The notes below the pieces were generated by a model, which was not told where the DNA came from, ran no database searches, and saw only the letters and a list, made by a program, of their open reading frames with translations. DNA of 64,000 nucleotides from Agrobacterium vitis (GTDB lineage: Bacteria > Pseudomonadota > Alphaproteobacteria > Rhizobiales > Rhizobiaceae), in NCBI RefSeq assembly GCF_037039395.1, contig NZ_CP146242.1, positions 3,483,001 through 3,547,000 of the forward strand, written 5' to 3'. The translations under genes were made by a program, and so were the position numbers. Positions 8,513-17,478 of the stretch are shown piece by piece (position 1 is the stretch's first letter; each line of letters starts with the position of its first letter).

Positions 8513-8866
8513 ATGTTGAATTTTGAAGACGTGAACAAGAAGAGCAAAGAAGCCGTCGATACGATGGTGAAGAATTATTCCGAGGTTGCCAAAGGCATGC
8601 AGTCGATCGCTGCCGAAGCCCAGGATTACTCGAAAAAGTCCTTCCAGGATCTGGCCGGTTTCATGGAACAGTTGACCGCTGCCCGCAGCATCGAAACCGT
8701 TTTCGAGTTGCAGACGAAATATGCTAAGAGCTCCTACGAAACGTTCGTGTCAGAAGCCACCAAGATCACCGAAATGTATGCCGATCTGGCCAAGACGGCC
8801 TATAAGCCTTACGAGGCTCCTCTTGCCAAGGCTTCGAAAGCGGTGTCCGCCGCGACGGCTGCCTGA
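8513..8866 (+). CDS. Phasin family protein
   Basis: 117-residue phasin, the amphipathic coat protein of polyhydroxyalkanoate granules. The whole chain is predicted helical with heptad-like spacing (SKEAVDTMVKNYSEVAKGMQ, FMEQLTAARSIETVFELQTK) and an Ala/Lys-rich tail (KASKAVSAATAA). The ATG at 8513 follows AGGAG at 8501-8505; the longer frame upstream is not used. Single-gene unit with its own terminator. No PHA synthase gene is in this window. Confidence 0.85.
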   Translation: MLNFEDVNKKSKEAVDTMVKNYSEVAKGMQSIAAEAQDYSKKSFQDLAGFMEQLTAARSIETVFELQTKYAKSSYETFVSEATKITEMYADLAKTAYKPYEAPLAKASKAVSAATAA

Positions 8867-8890
8867 TCATTTTTTATTGATGTCGCTGCA

Positions 8891-8919
8891 AACGGCCGTC
8901 CTGTGGGATGGCCGTTTTT
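8891..8919 (+). terminator. Rho-independent terminator after phasin gene
   Basis: AACGGCC/GGCCGTT stem extended by TCC/GGA, tight loop, then TTTTT. Confidence 0.85.
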
Positions 8920-9272
8920 CGTTGGTACTTCCCATGCCAGCCCCGGTTTGGCGGCTCGTATCCATGCGCGGTCTTATGGTCAGCCTGGGGCATTGCTGGG
9001 GAGACAATATGATTATCTGGTGGTAATCTCAGCTGGAATTGAACGCGCTGCGATTGCTGGTCTGGAAAACGCGGGTAAGGCACTTATCTTTAGGCCTGTT
9101 GCGTCGGTATCGGGACTTGTCCGGGGTGCCTTTTTGAGGTCGGACACGCAATTCTCTTTGCAGTGCGTATCTATGGGCTTAAAATCGATGAGAAATGGAC
9201 TACCTTAATGAATCTGTGAGGTCTGGCGGGATTCGCCTTTTGCGATGAAGCGGCCGGAACTCGGGAGAATGG
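8920..9272. other. Intergenic region upstream of clpS
   Basis: About 350 bp with no supported gene; an open frame at 8903-9208 has no family features. Expected to hold the clpS-clpA promoter, which I cannot place. Confidence 0.4.
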
Positions 9273-9626
9273 ATGGAAATGATCGCGCAACCGATCGTCA
9301 TGCAAGCGCAGGGTAACAACGACGGACCAAACAGGGGCACGTCGGTTATCACGCGCACGAAGCCGAAAACCAAGAAGCCCAATTTATATCGCGTTCTGCT
9401 GCTAAATGATGACTATACGCCTATGGAGTTCGTCATCCATATTCTGGAGCGTTTCTTCCAAAAGGACAGGGAAGCGGCAACCCTCGTCATGCTGCACGTA
9501 CACAACCACGGGGTAGGGGAATGCGGCGTCTTCACCTATGAGGTCGCCGAAACCAAGGTAAGCCAAGTTATGGACTTCGCGCGGCAGCACGAGCATCCGC
9601 TGCAATGCGTCATGGAAAAGAAATGA
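9273..9626 (+). CDS. clpS: ATP-dependent Clp protease adaptor ClpS
   Basis: Adaptor that binds N-degron substrates and hands them to ClpA-ClpP. 117 aa. The core [20 protein letters not shown] carries the Asn-Asp-Asp residues that grip the substrate N-terminus; the His in [16 protein letters not shown] completes the pocket. The N-terminal 37 residues are a flexible extension ([10 protein letters not shown]). Two Met codons (9273 and 9279) are possible; GGGAGA at 9263-9268 favours the first. clpA follows after 10 bp. Confidence 0.95.
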   Translation: MEMIAQPIVMQAQGNNDGPNRGTSVITRTKPKTKKPNLYRVLLLNDDYTPMEFVIHILERFFQKDREAATLVMLHVHNHGVGECGVFTYEVAETKVSQVMDFARQHEHPLQCVMEKK

Positions 9627-9636
9627 GGATCTGACC

Positions 9637-12123
9637 GTGCCAACATTTTCTCCGAGCCTGGAAAAGGCGCTGCATCAGGCACTGACTTTTGCCAATGAGC
9701 GCCACCACGAATACGCGACGCTTGAACATTTGCTGATGGCACTGATCGATGATGCCGATGCGGCCGCCGTTATGGGCGCCTGCAATGTGAACCTCGATAC
9801 GCTGCGCAAGACCGTGAGCGATTACGTCGATAATGAGCTGGCCAATCTGGTGACCGGCTATGATGAGGATTCCAAACCCACCTCCGGCTTCCAGCGGGTC
9901 ATCCAGCGGGCTGTCATCCATGTCCAGTCTTCCGGTCGGGAAGAAGTGACGGGTGCCAATGTTCTGGTGGCGATCTTTGCCGAGCGTGAAAGCCATGCGG
10001 CTTACTTCCTGCAAGAACAGGAAATGACCCGCTATGACGCGGTCAACTACATATCCCACGGTATCGGCAAGCGTCCGGGCACCTCCCAGCCTCGCCCGCC
10101 ACGCGGCGTCGAGGAAGAGAGCGAAGCCAGCCAGAAGCCGCCGCGTGAGCAGGAGGAAGGTCCGGCCAAGAAGCAGCCGGAAGCCCTCAAGGCCTATTGC
10201 GTCAACCTGAATGAAAAGGCCAAGACCGGCCGGATCGATCCGCTGATCGGCCGTCACGACGAGGTCAACCGTACCATTCAGGTCCTGTGCCGCCGCTCAA
10301 AAAATAATCCGCTTTACGTCGGCGATCCCGGCGTCGGCAAAACGGCGATTGCCGAGGGCCTGGCCAAGCGGATCGTCGAAGGGAAAGTGCCTGAGGCGCT
10401 GGCCGATGCGACGATCTTTTCGCTCGACATGGGGACGCTTCTGGCCGGTACGCGCTATCGCGGCGATTTCGAGGAACGCTTGAAGCAGGTGGTCAAGGAG
10501 CTCGAAGACTATCCGGGCGCCGTGCTGTTCATCGACGAAATTCATACGGTAATCGGCGCAGGGGCCACCTCCGGCGGGGCGATGGACGCCTCCAACCTGT
10601 TGAAGCCTGCCTTGTCGTCTGGCGCCATCCGCTGCATCGGCTCGACCACCTATAAGGAATATCGGCAGTTCTTCGAGAAGGACCGGGCGCTGGTGCGCCG
10701 GTTCCAGAAGATCGATGTCAATGAGCCGTCTATCGATGACGCCATCGAGATCATGAAGGGCCTGAAGCCTTATTTCGAGGAATATCACAAGCTGCGTTAC
10801 ACCAACGAGGCGATCAAGACGGCTGTCGAGCTTTCGGCCCGCTATATCAGCGACCGCAAGCTGCCGGACAAGGCGATCGACGTGATTGATGAGACGGGTG
10901 CCGCGCAAATGCTGCTGCCTGCTTCGCGCCGCCGCAAGCTGATCACCGAGAAGGAAATCGAAGTCACCATCGCCACAATGGCGCGGATTCCGGCCAAGAC
11001 CGTGTCCAAAGACGATGAGCTGGTTCTTGCCAATCTCGACAAGGAACTGCGCTCGGTCGTTTACGGTCAGGACGATGCCATCGAAGCGCTGTCGACGGCG
11101 ATCAAGCTGGCCCGGGCAGGGCTGCGTGAACCCAATAAGCCGATTGGCTCCTACGTCTTCTCCGGTCCGACAGGCGTCGGCAAGACCGAGGTTGCCAAGC
11201 AATTGGCCGCGTCGCTTGGCGTCGAAATGCTGCGCTTCGATATGTCTGAATATATGGAGCGCCATACGGTGTCGCGTCTACTTGGGGCTCCTCCCGGCTA
11301 TGTCGGCTTCGACCAGGGTGGCCTGCTGACCGACGGTGTCGATCAGCATCCGCATTGCGTCGTGCTGCTGGACGAAATCGAAAAGGCCCATCCGGATATC
11401 TACAACATCCTGTTGCAGGTTATGGACCACGGTTCGCTGACCGACCATAACGGCAAGAAGATCGACTTCCGCAATGTGATCCTGATCATGACCACCAATG
11501 CGGGCGCATCGGAAATGGCCAAGTCGGCTATCGGCTTTGGTTCTTCCAAGCGCAGTGGAGAGGATGAAGAGGCGATCAATCGTCTCTTCACCCCGGAATT
11601 CCGCAATCGTCTGGATGCGATCATTCCGTTCGCCCCGCTGCCAAGCGAAGTGATCCACAAGGTCGTGCAGAAGTTTGTCATGCAGCTGGAAGCTCAGCTT
11701 TCGGAACGTGGCATTACCTTCGACCTGTCAGAACCGGCTGTCGCCTGGTTGGCTACGCGTGGCTATGACGAGAAAATGGGCGCCCGGCCGCTTGGCCGCG
11801 TCATTCAGGAACATATCAAAAAGCCTTTGGCCAATGAGATCCTGTTCGGCAAGCTGAAAAAGGGCGGGATCGTCAAGGTCGGCACCGTCACCAAGGATGG
11901 CGACGAACAGCTATCCCTCGACTGCGTGGCCGATGTGGCGCCGGTCAAGCCGAAGAAGGAAGCGGAAATCGCCGCCGTGGTGCCTGATGATGGCGAGGTC
12001 ATCGCTAAGCCGCGTTCCAAGGCTAAAAAAGTCGCCAAGGCCGAGCCGGAAGTTGAAGCTTTGAAGGAGACTAAGCCGGTCGCCAAGAAAACCACGGTGC
12101 CAAAGGTGCCGAAAAAGAAGTAA
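9637..12123 (+). CDS. clpA: ATP-dependent Clp protease ATP-binding subunit ClpA
   Basis: Hexameric AAA+ unfoldase of ClpAP. 828 aa. N-domain (FSPSLEKALHQALTFANERH), D1 with Walker A GDPGVGKT at residues 229-236 and Walker B VLFIDEIHTV, D2 with Walker A GPTGVGKT at 510-517, Walker B VVLLDEIEKAHPD. The ClpP-contact loop region IGFGSSKRSGED is present. Start is GTG with GAGGA upstream. The C-terminus carries about 60 extra Lys/Ala/Pro/Val-rich residues beyond the E. coli end, common in rhizobial ClpA. Operon with clpS. Confidence 0.97.
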   Translation: MPTFSPSLEKALHQALTFANERHHEYATLEHLLMALIDDADAAAVMGACNVNLDTLRKTVSDYVDNELANLVTGYDEDSKPTSGFQRVIQRAVIHVQSSGREEVTGANVLVAIFAERESHAAYFLQEQEMTRYDAVNYISHGIGKRPGTSQPRPPRGVEEESEASQKPPREQEEGPAKKQPEALKAYCVNLNEKAKTGRIDPLIGRHDEVNRTIQVLCRRSKNNPLYVGDPGVGKTAIAEGLAKRIVEGKVPEALADATIFSLDMGTLLAGTRYRGDFEERLKQVVKELEDYPGAVLFIDEIHTVIGAGATSGGAMDASNLLKPALSSGAIRCIGSTTYKEYRQFFEKDRALVRRFQKIDVNEPSIDDAIEIMKGLKPYFEEYHKLRYTNEAIKTAVELSARYISDRKLPDKAIDVIDETGAAQMLLPASRRRKLITEKEIEVTIATMARIPAKTVSKDDELVLANLDKELRSVVYGQDDAIEALSTAIKLARAGLREPNKPIGSYVFSGPTGVGKTEVAKQLAASLGVEMLRFDMSEYMERHTVSRLLGAPPGYVGFDQGGLLTDGVDQHPHCVVLLDEIEKAHPDIYNILLQVMDHGSLTDHNGKKIDFRNVILIMTTNAGASEMAKSAIGFGSSKRSGEDEEAINRLFTPEFRNRLDAIIPFAPLPSEVIHKVVQKFVMQLEAQLSERGITFDLSEPAVAWLATRGYDEKMGARPLGRVIQEHIKKPLANEILFGKLKKGGIVKVGTVTKDGDEQLSLDCVADVAPVKPKKEAEIAAVVPDDGEVIAKPRSKAKKVAKAEPEVEALKETKPVAKKTTVPKVPKKK

Positions 12124-12159
12124 TTCTTTTGAAAGAACGGTCAAATTTTTGACAGCATC

Positions 12160-12184
12160 AATGCCGGGCAGTTTGCCCGGCATT
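12160..12184 (+). terminator. Hairpin after clpA
   Basis: Perfect 11-bp stem AATGCCGGGCA/TGCCCGGCATT with a 3-nt loop, 37 nt after the stop. U-run is weak, so termination may be partial. Confidence 0.65.
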
Positions 12185-12252
12185 GTCATGAGCGGAAGCG
12201 CTGATTTTTCAACGCAAGGCGCTATAACGCTTCGACTTTTGCTGGAAATCTT

Positions 12253-13029
12253 ATGTCATCTCTCCTTCTTGCCGACCGCAGTCAGTTGCGCTGGTTCTTC
12301 ACGGGCATGCGCGGCCTTTTCAGCCTGCCGGCCGTTATCCTCATGGTATCGTTTGTCGGTTTCAGCGCCTTCGCGTTGCAAAGCGGTGTCAGCCGCAATG
12401 AAGCGATGTTCATGACGGTGATCGTCTGGGCCTTGCCTGCCAAGATGATCCTGATCGGCATGATGTCGAGTGGCGCCAATCTTTTGGCCTGTTTTCTGGC
12501 CGTGTCGCTCTCCTCGATCCGGATGATGCCGATGGTCGCCTCGCTGGTGCCGGAAATGCGCGACCGCAAGACACCGACCTGGCTCCTGCTATTCCTGTCG
12601 CATTTCGTCGCCATTACCGCCTGGGTCTATGCGATGGGCAATCTGAAGACCGTGCCGCGCGAAGGGCGGGTGGCGTTCTTCGCGGGCTTTGGCCTGACTT
12701 TGGTGGCGGTCAATACCACCCTGGTCGGTGTGTGCTATGGCCTTGTCTCCAGCCTGCCGCCGCTTGTCGCCGGTCTGCTGTTTTTCCTCACGCCGGTCTA
12801 TTTCGTCGCCTCGATCTGGGCGACCGGCAAGCAACGGGTGGTGAAGATCGCCTTCGTGATCGGCATCGTCTCCGGGCCGCTGCTCGCATTGGCGGCCCCA
12901 GGTTTCGACATACTGATTGCGGGCCTGGGTGGCGGCACGATTGCCTATCTGATCGACCGGAAAATCCGCCGCCGAAGCCACGAGCCCTCGGATATTCAGC
13001 CGGTTGAAAACCTGTCGGAGGAGCTATGA
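12253..13029 (+). CDS. AzlC-family branched-chain amino acid exporter, large subunit
   Basis: 258-residue integral membrane protein with about seven helices. Family features: GLFSLPAVILMVSFVGFSAF, AMFMTVIVWALPAKMILIG and SLSSIRMMPMVASLVPEMRD. AzlC pairs with a small AzlD protein to export branched-chain amino acids or analogues; the next gene encodes that partner and overlaps by four bases (ATGA). Substrate is unproven. Confidence 0.85.
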   Translation: MSSLLLADRSQLRWFFTGMRGLFSLPAVILMVSFVGFSAFALQSGVSRNEAMFMTVIVWALPAKMILIGMMSSGANLLACFLAVSLSSIRMMPMVASLVPEMRDRKTPTWLLLFLSHFVAITAWVYAMGNLKTVPREGRVAFFAGFGLTLVAVNTTLVGVCYGLVSSLPPLVAGLLFFLTPVYFVASIWATGKQRVVKIAFVIGIVSGPLLALAAPGFDILIAGLGGGTIAYLIDRKIRRRSHEPSDIQPVENLSEEL

Positions 13030-13358
13030 TGGCGGAGTTCTGGCCCTATCTGGTTATCATCGTCGCGGGCTGGCTGGCGACCGATCTCTGGCGCTGGCTG
13101 GGCGTGCTGGCCGGAAACCGCCTTCAGGAAGGTTCCGAGCCGCTCTATTGGGTGAGGGCGGTTGCCACGGCCCTGGTCATGGCCGTGACGGCCAAGCTGA
13201 TCGTCTTTCCAACCGGAACGCTGGAACATTCGCCCCTCTGGCTACGGCTGGCGGCCACCGGCATCGGCTTTGCAGCGTTCCTGCTTGCCGGTCAGCGGAT
13301 CATCGTTGGCGTGCTGGTATCGCTCGGTGTTTTGGCGGTAGGTTTGTTTGTCCTATAG
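13026..13358 (+). CDS. AzlD-family exporter, small subunit
   Basis: 110-residue membrane protein with four hydrophobic segments (YLVIIVAGWLATDLWRWLGV, AVATALVMAVTAKLIVF, LWLRLAATGIGFAAFLL, IIVGVLVSLGVLAVGLFVL). It overlaps the azlC-like stop codon, the usual coupled arrangement of AzlCD. A second ATG follows at once (13029). Its stop codon lies in the left end of a RIME-like repeat. Confidence 0.82.
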   Translation: MMAEFWPYLVIIVAGWLATDLWRWLGVLAGNRLQEGSEPLYWVRAVATALVMAVTAKLIVFPTGTLEHSPLWLRLAATGIGFAAFLLAGQRIIVGVLVSLGVLAVGLFVL

Positions 13359-13460
13359 AGCATTTCCAGGAAAAGTGTGAAGCGGTTTTCCGTCCGGAAA
13401 TGCGTAAAAACAAAAACTATAGCATCGTGCTGAATCCAGTTTTCTGCATGATGCTATAGC
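13353..13460. repeat. RIME-like palindromic intergenic repeat, copy A
   Basis: About 108 bp. Contains CTATAGCATC (13417-13426) and its inverse GATGCTATAG (13450-13459) plus a left half GAAAAGTGTGAAGCGGTTTTCCGTCCGG. The same layout recurs at 58648-58757. It fills the gap between convergent genes and supplies both stop codons. Confidence 0.75.
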
Positions 13461-13879
13461 GCTGCGATAATCTTCGCGGCATTGGCCTTCAACACATCGA
13501 TATTCTCCATGCCACCCACATGCGGCTTCAACGGCTGGCCGTCATGGCGGGGAATGACGTGGAAATGCAGGTGATAGACGGTCTGGCCTGCGGCAGGCTC
13601 GTTGAACTGCGCAACGTAGACCCCGTCGGCATTAAAGGCCTGTTTGACGGCAGCAGCCAGTTTCTGCACGACTGGAATGAGTTTTGCCAGCACAGCCGGA
13701 TCGGCGTCCAGCAGATTTCGGGAGCCCTGCTTTGGAATCACCAGGCAATGGCCCGGCGCCTGCGGCATTACATCCATGAAGGCCAGCGCGTCGTCATCCT
13801 CATAGAGCTTGATTGAGGGAATGTCGCCTTTGAGGATCTTGGCGAAAATATTGTCTGGATCATAGGCCGAAATCGTCAT
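13454..13879 (-). CDS. HIT family nucleotide-binding protein
   Basis: 141-residue histidine-triad protein (Hint branch), a purine nucleoside phosphoramidase or nucleotidyl hydrolase. The triad is YHLHFHVIPRH near residue 108; the N-terminal NIFAKILKGDIPSIKLYEDD is also typical. ATG at 13879 follows GGAG. The stop codon (CTA on plus) is inside the terminal inverted repeat of the adjacent palindromic element. Confidence 0.92.
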   Translation of the reverse strand: MTISAYDPDNIFAKILKGDIPSIKLYEDDDALAFMDVMPQAPGHCLVIPKQGSRNLLDADPAVLAKLIPVVQKLAAAVKQAFNADGVYVAQFNEPAAGQTVYHLHFHVIPRHDGQPLKPHVGGMENIDVLKANAAKIIAAL

Positions 13880-13934
13880 TATCTGTCTCCGTTGCCGGGT
13901 CTTGTCTATCCTGGTCCTGACCTGTCAATCAAGG

Positions 13935-15143
13935 TCAGCCATCGATTTCCTCGCCGTCGCGCGGCTGGCGTTCGCCCTTGCGAAACGGCGTATGTTCGCC
14001 GAGATAGGCACCGATGTGCTCCACCTCTTCGCGTTCGCGTTCCAGATAGTCGGCGATGGCCCGGCGCAGGCCCGGATGGGCGATGTAATGGGCGGAATGG
14101 GTGGTAACCGGCTGGTAGCCTCGCGCCAGCTTATGCTCGCCCTGCGCCCCCGCTTCGACCTTTTTCAGCCCCTTGGCCAGGGCAAAGTCGATGGCCTGAT
14201 GGTAGCAGACCTCGAAATGCAGAAAGGGATGATCCTCGCTACAGCCCCAATGGCGACCGAACAGCGTATCCTCGCCGATGAAGTTGATGGCGCCCGCCAC
14301 ATAGCGGCCGTCGCGTTTGGCCATCACCAGCAGAATGTCCTCAGCCATGCGCTCACCAATCAGCGAGTAGAATTGGCGGGTCAGGTAGGGCTTGCCCCAT
14401 TTGCGGCTGCCGGTATCCATGTAGAAGGTGAAAAACTGGTCCCATATCGATTCGGTCAGGTCGCTGCCGGTCAGCCAATCGATGGTGATGCCGTTTTCCA
14501 GTGCCGCCCGCCGCTCCTTCTTCAAGGCCTTGCGTTTGCGCGAGGCTAACGTTTCCAGAAAGGCGTCGTGATCGGCGTAGCCCTGGTTGATGAAGTGGAA
14601 TTGCTGATCCAGCCGATGCAGGAAATCCGCATCCTCGAAATGCTCCAGCTCATTTTCCGGCAGGAAGGTCGCATGAGCCGAGGAGACGCCGAGCTTGCGG
14701 GATATTTCCGCAAAGCTGGAGGCCAGCGAGGCGCGGGCGCTTTCCGGCTCGACGCCCTCCGCAACCATCAGCCTCGGGCCGGTTGCTGGCGTAAACGGGA
14801 TGGAGGCCTGCAATTTCGGATAATATTGCCCGCCCGCCCGCTCGAACGCATCGGCCCAGCCCTGGTCGAACACATATTCACCCCGGCTGTGGCTCTTGAG
14901 ATAGCAGGGCATGGCACCAAGCAATTGCCCGTTGCCATCCTCCATCAGCAGATGATGACCAAGCCAGCCGGTTTTGGCCGTGGCAGAGCCCGACTCTTCC
15001 AAAGCCGAAAGATAGGCCCAACTGTTGAACGGATTATAGGCTTCGCCTCCCGATGCCTTGGCGGCACCGGAAAGCCTGTTCCATGCGCTTTGGTTGATGG
15101 CCTTGAAGGACTGCTCAACCCGAATGATGACCTCTTGTGTCAT
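13935..15143 (-). CDS. GNAT-fold acyltransferase of the COG3146 type
   Basis: 402-residue protein of the peptidogalycan-biosynthesis/recognition group: N-terminal SAWNRLSGAAKASGGEAYNP, central FLETLASRKRKALKKERRAA and the end YQPVTTHSAHYIAHPGLRRA. These proteins have two GNAT-like halves like FemABX enzymes, but their substrate is not established. Start at 15143 is supported by GGAG four bases ahead. Followed on the same strand, 55 bp on, by the HIT gene. Confidence 0.78.
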   Translation of the reverse strand: MTQEVIIRVEQSFKAINQSAWNRLSGAAKASGGEAYNPFNSWAYLSALEESGSATAKTGWLGHHLLMEDGNGQLLGAMPCYLKSHSRGEYVFDQGWADAFERAGGQYYPKLQASIPFTPATGPRLMVAEGVEPESARASLASSFAEISRKLGVSSAHATFLPENELEHFEDADFLHRLDQQFHFINQGYADHDAFLETLASRKRKALKKERRAALENGITIDWLTGSDLTESIWDQFFTFYMDTGSRKWGKPYLTRQFYSLIGERMAEDILLVMAKRDGRYVAGAINFIGEDTLFGRHWGCSEDHPFLHFEVCYHQAIDFALAKGLKKVEAGAQGEHKLARGYQPVTTHSAHYIAHPGLRRAIADYLEREREEVEHIGAYLGEHTPFRKGERQPRDGEEIDG

Positions 15144-15160
15144 GCCACTCCATTACAAGA

Positions 15161-15886
15161 TTATGATGCCACGGTGTCGCGCGGGTCAAAGCCTTCAAAC
15201 GTCATTTGATCAGCGTAAGTATAGGTGTGAGCGCGCATAATTTCATCCCGCACCGTCCACGTGATCACTGGAATGTTTTTCTGCCGCTGCGCCTCGATGA
15301 AGCTGTTGGGCAGATGGGCGACGCAATAGGAGATGAAATCCAGGCCGAGCTGCATGGCCTCGTCATGGACAAAGAAGTTTTCCGGCTTGGCGCCCTCAGC
15401 GGTCAGTCCGACCGGGTAGGGGCAGTCATTGGCCTTCAACTCTTTCAAAAGATGATGGTCAAAGCTCATCAGCGCGACTTTACCCTGGTAGCCGGTGAGA
15501 ACCTCCAGCACATCCTCGACAAAGCCCTCGTCGTCGCCGAGCCTGCCTTTTAGCTCAATTACCAGCGGCACCTGGCCCTTGACCAGATCGAGCAATTGCC
15601 GCAGCGTCGGCACCTTGTCGGCTGTACCGCCGACCGACATCATTTTCAGTTCCCCCGAGGTGCGGGCGCGCACATCACCAGTCATGTTGCACAGGCGCTG
15701 CATGTCGTCGTCATGGAAGACAACCGGCACGCTGTCCGTGGTGTATTGCAGGTCGCATTCGATGGCGAAACCGGCCTCTATGGCGCGGCGGGCAGCTGAC
15801 AGCGTATTTTCCCAAACCAGCTTGTTCTGGTCGTGAAAGCCGCGATGGGCAACCGGCGTGTCCTTGATCCAGCTGGCATCCGTCAC
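15161..15886 (-). CDS. Glycerophosphodiester phosphodiesterase
   Basis: 241-residue cytoplasmic GDPD (UgpQ-like) that releases glycerol-3-phosphate from deacylated phospholipids. Motifs: VAHRGFHDQ (catalytic His-Arg-Gly), NTLSAARRAIEAG, ECDLQYTTDSVPVVFHDD with metal-binding Glu/Asp and second catalytic His, and VIELKGRLGDD. No signal peptide. Starts with GTG, whose bases overlap the stop codon of the upstream Rid gene (GTGA), so translation is coupled. Confidence 0.88.
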   Translation of the reverse strand: MTDASWIKDTPVAHRGFHDQNKLVWENTLSAARRAIEAGFAIECDLQYTTDSVPVVFHDDDMQRLCNMTGDVRARTSGELKMMSVGGTADKVPTLRQLLDLVKGQVPLVIELKGRLGDDEGFVEDVLEVLTGYQGKVALMSFDHHLLKELKANDCPYPVGLTAEGAKPENFFVHDEAMQLGLDFISYCVAHLPNSFIEAQRQKNIPVITWTVRDEIMRAHTYTYADQMTFEGFDPRDTVAS

Positions 15887-16353
15887 AGGCGGATCTCCAG
15901 GATGGCATCGATCTCGACGGCGGCGTTCATCGGCAGGGCGGCCATGCCGACGGCGGCGCGGGCATGTTTGCCAGCCTCACCCAGCACCGAGGCGATCAGG
16001 TTGGAGGCGCCGTTGATCACCAGATGCTGATCGGTAAAGCCGGGGCCTGAGGCAACGAAGCCGTTGAGCTTGATGACGCGGGCAATGCGGGAAAGGTCGC
16101 CATCCAGCGCCGATTTCGCCTGGGCCAGAATATTGATGGCGCACAGTTCTGCGGCGCGCTGGGCCGAGGCCAGGTCCACATCGCTGCCGACCAGGCCGGT
16201 CACGGCGATTTTGCCGGCCTCCATCGGCAATTGGCCGGATAGATAAAGCAGGTTGCCGCTGATGACATAGGGTACATAATTGGCAGCAGGTGCTGCGGCC
16301 TGGGGCAGGGTAATGCCAAGGGCGGCAAGGCGGCTGTCGATAGTGTCGGACAT
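15883..16353 (-). CDS. Rid (YjgF/YER057c/UK114) family protein
   Basis: 156-residue member of the imine/enamine deaminase superfamily. GNLLYLSGQLPMEAGKIAVTG near residue 33 and RVIKLNGFVASGPGFTDQHL, AVGMAALPMNAAVEIDAIL at the end match the Rid fold. This branch (about 155 aa) often lacks the deaminase arginine context of RidA, so its activity is uncertain. ATG at 16353 chosen; a TTG two codons upstream is less likely. Coupled to the phosphodiesterase gene. Confidence 0.85.
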   Translation of the reverse strand: MSDTIDSRLAALGITLPQAAAPAANYVPYVISGNLLYLSGQLPMEAGKIAVTGLVGSDVDLASAQRAAELCAINILAQAKSALDGDLSRIARVIKLNGFVASGPGFTDQHLVINGASNLIASVLGEAGKHARAAVGMAALPMNAAVEIDAILEIRL

Positions 16354-16477
16354 GATCAAATCCCGGCTAGCATGAAAACGGAAACGTGGTGATAAACTCA
16401 GGCAAGTTGCGTAAGCGCCTCGCTTTTGACAACTCAGTTCTTATAGCATCAAGCCAGACCGCAACAGGAGAATATCG

Positions 16478-17296
16478 ATGCCGCAGTTGACCTTGGCCCT
16501 TGTTATGGCATTGACGGCAAACACCGCGATGACATCCGTGAAGGTCGATCCGCAGGCTGTAGGCGATCTCGCGCCACATCGCGCTACCTATGATATCCAG
16601 CTGAAAAAGGCGACAGACCAGTCCGGCGTCGACAATATGAGCGGTCGGATGGTCTATGAGTTCAATGGTTCGGCCTGTGACGGCTATTCCACCAGCTTCC
16701 GATTCGTCACCAGGATCGAGACCGGCGATCAGGTCAGCGTCACCGACCAGCAGGTTCACACATTCGAGGACATGGCCGCCAGACGGTTCGATTTCGAATC
16801 GAAAAGTTTTACCGATGACAAGCTGGACAAGGACGTCAAAGGGGCTGCTGCCGCAAAAACCGATGGTCTGCGTATCGAGTTGAAAGAGCCGCAGAAGAAG
16901 GAGCTGGAGCTGGCCTCGGCACGGTTCCCGGCTCAACATATGCTTGATATGATCGACAGGGCCAGGAAGGGAAACCGCTTCTTCGAGGCCCGCGTGTTCG
17001 ATGGCACGGAAGACGGCGACAAAAGCTATCTGACCACGACGGTGCTGGGGACATCGAAAAAGCTGACGGGCGATACCAAGGATCCCCTTTCGGGCCGTAC
17101 CTATTGGCCGGTCGCCATCGCCTATTACGATGACAAGTCGGATGGCGATCAATTGCCGGTCTATACCCAGTCCTTCGATCTCTATGATAATGGGGTGACG
17201 CGGGACCTGACGCTGGATTACGGTGATGTTGTCCTGACCGGCAAGCTTTCCAAGTTGGAATTGCTGCCGCCGACGGCCTGCAAGGCGCAAAAGTAG
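16478..17296 (+). CDS. EipB-type periplasmic envelope integrity protein (DUF1849)
   Basis: 272 aa with an N-terminal secretion signal (MPQLTLALVMALTANTAMTS). The DUF1849 core is clear: APHRATYDIQLKKATDQ, VDNMSGRMVYEFNGSACDGY, FRFVTRIETGD. In Brucella this family (EipB) is a beta-spiral periplasmic protein needed for envelope integrity. Cysteines at residues 67 and 268 could form the disulfide reported for that family. CAGGAG lies 7 nt before the ATG. A 14-base fragment at 16441-16454 matches the end of the RIME-like repeats. Confidence 0.82.
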   Translation: MPQLTLALVMALTANTAMTSVKVDPQAVGDLAPHRATYDIQLKKATDQSGVDNMSGRMVYEFNGSACDGYSTSFRFVTRIETGDQVSVTDQQVHTFEDMAARRFDFESKSFTDDKLDKDVKGAAAAKTDGLRIELKEPQKKELELASARFPAQHMLDMIDRARKGNRFFEARVFDGTEDGDKSYLTTTVLGTSKKLTGDTKDPLSGRTYWPVAIAYYDDKSDGDQLPVYTQSFDLYDNGVTRDLTLDYGDVVLTGKLSKLELLPPTACKAQK

Positions 17297-17478
17297 CAAT
17301 TGCAGGCTTTTTCTCGGCCCTACACTTGCCTTGGCCGTCAAATCGTTCTATGGCGACCGGCATTCCACACGTGAAGCTTGGGATAGGCCGGGAGACATCC
17401 GGTCCGTTCCGCCCGGTGGCGTTTTGAAAAAGACGCTGTTTGCTTCACGGGGGTTCAACCGGAAAAGGAGAAAAAGGC

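Noticed and set aside
8903..9208. 101-codon frame between phasin and clpS
   Set aside because: Starts inside the phasin terminator and shows no family features.
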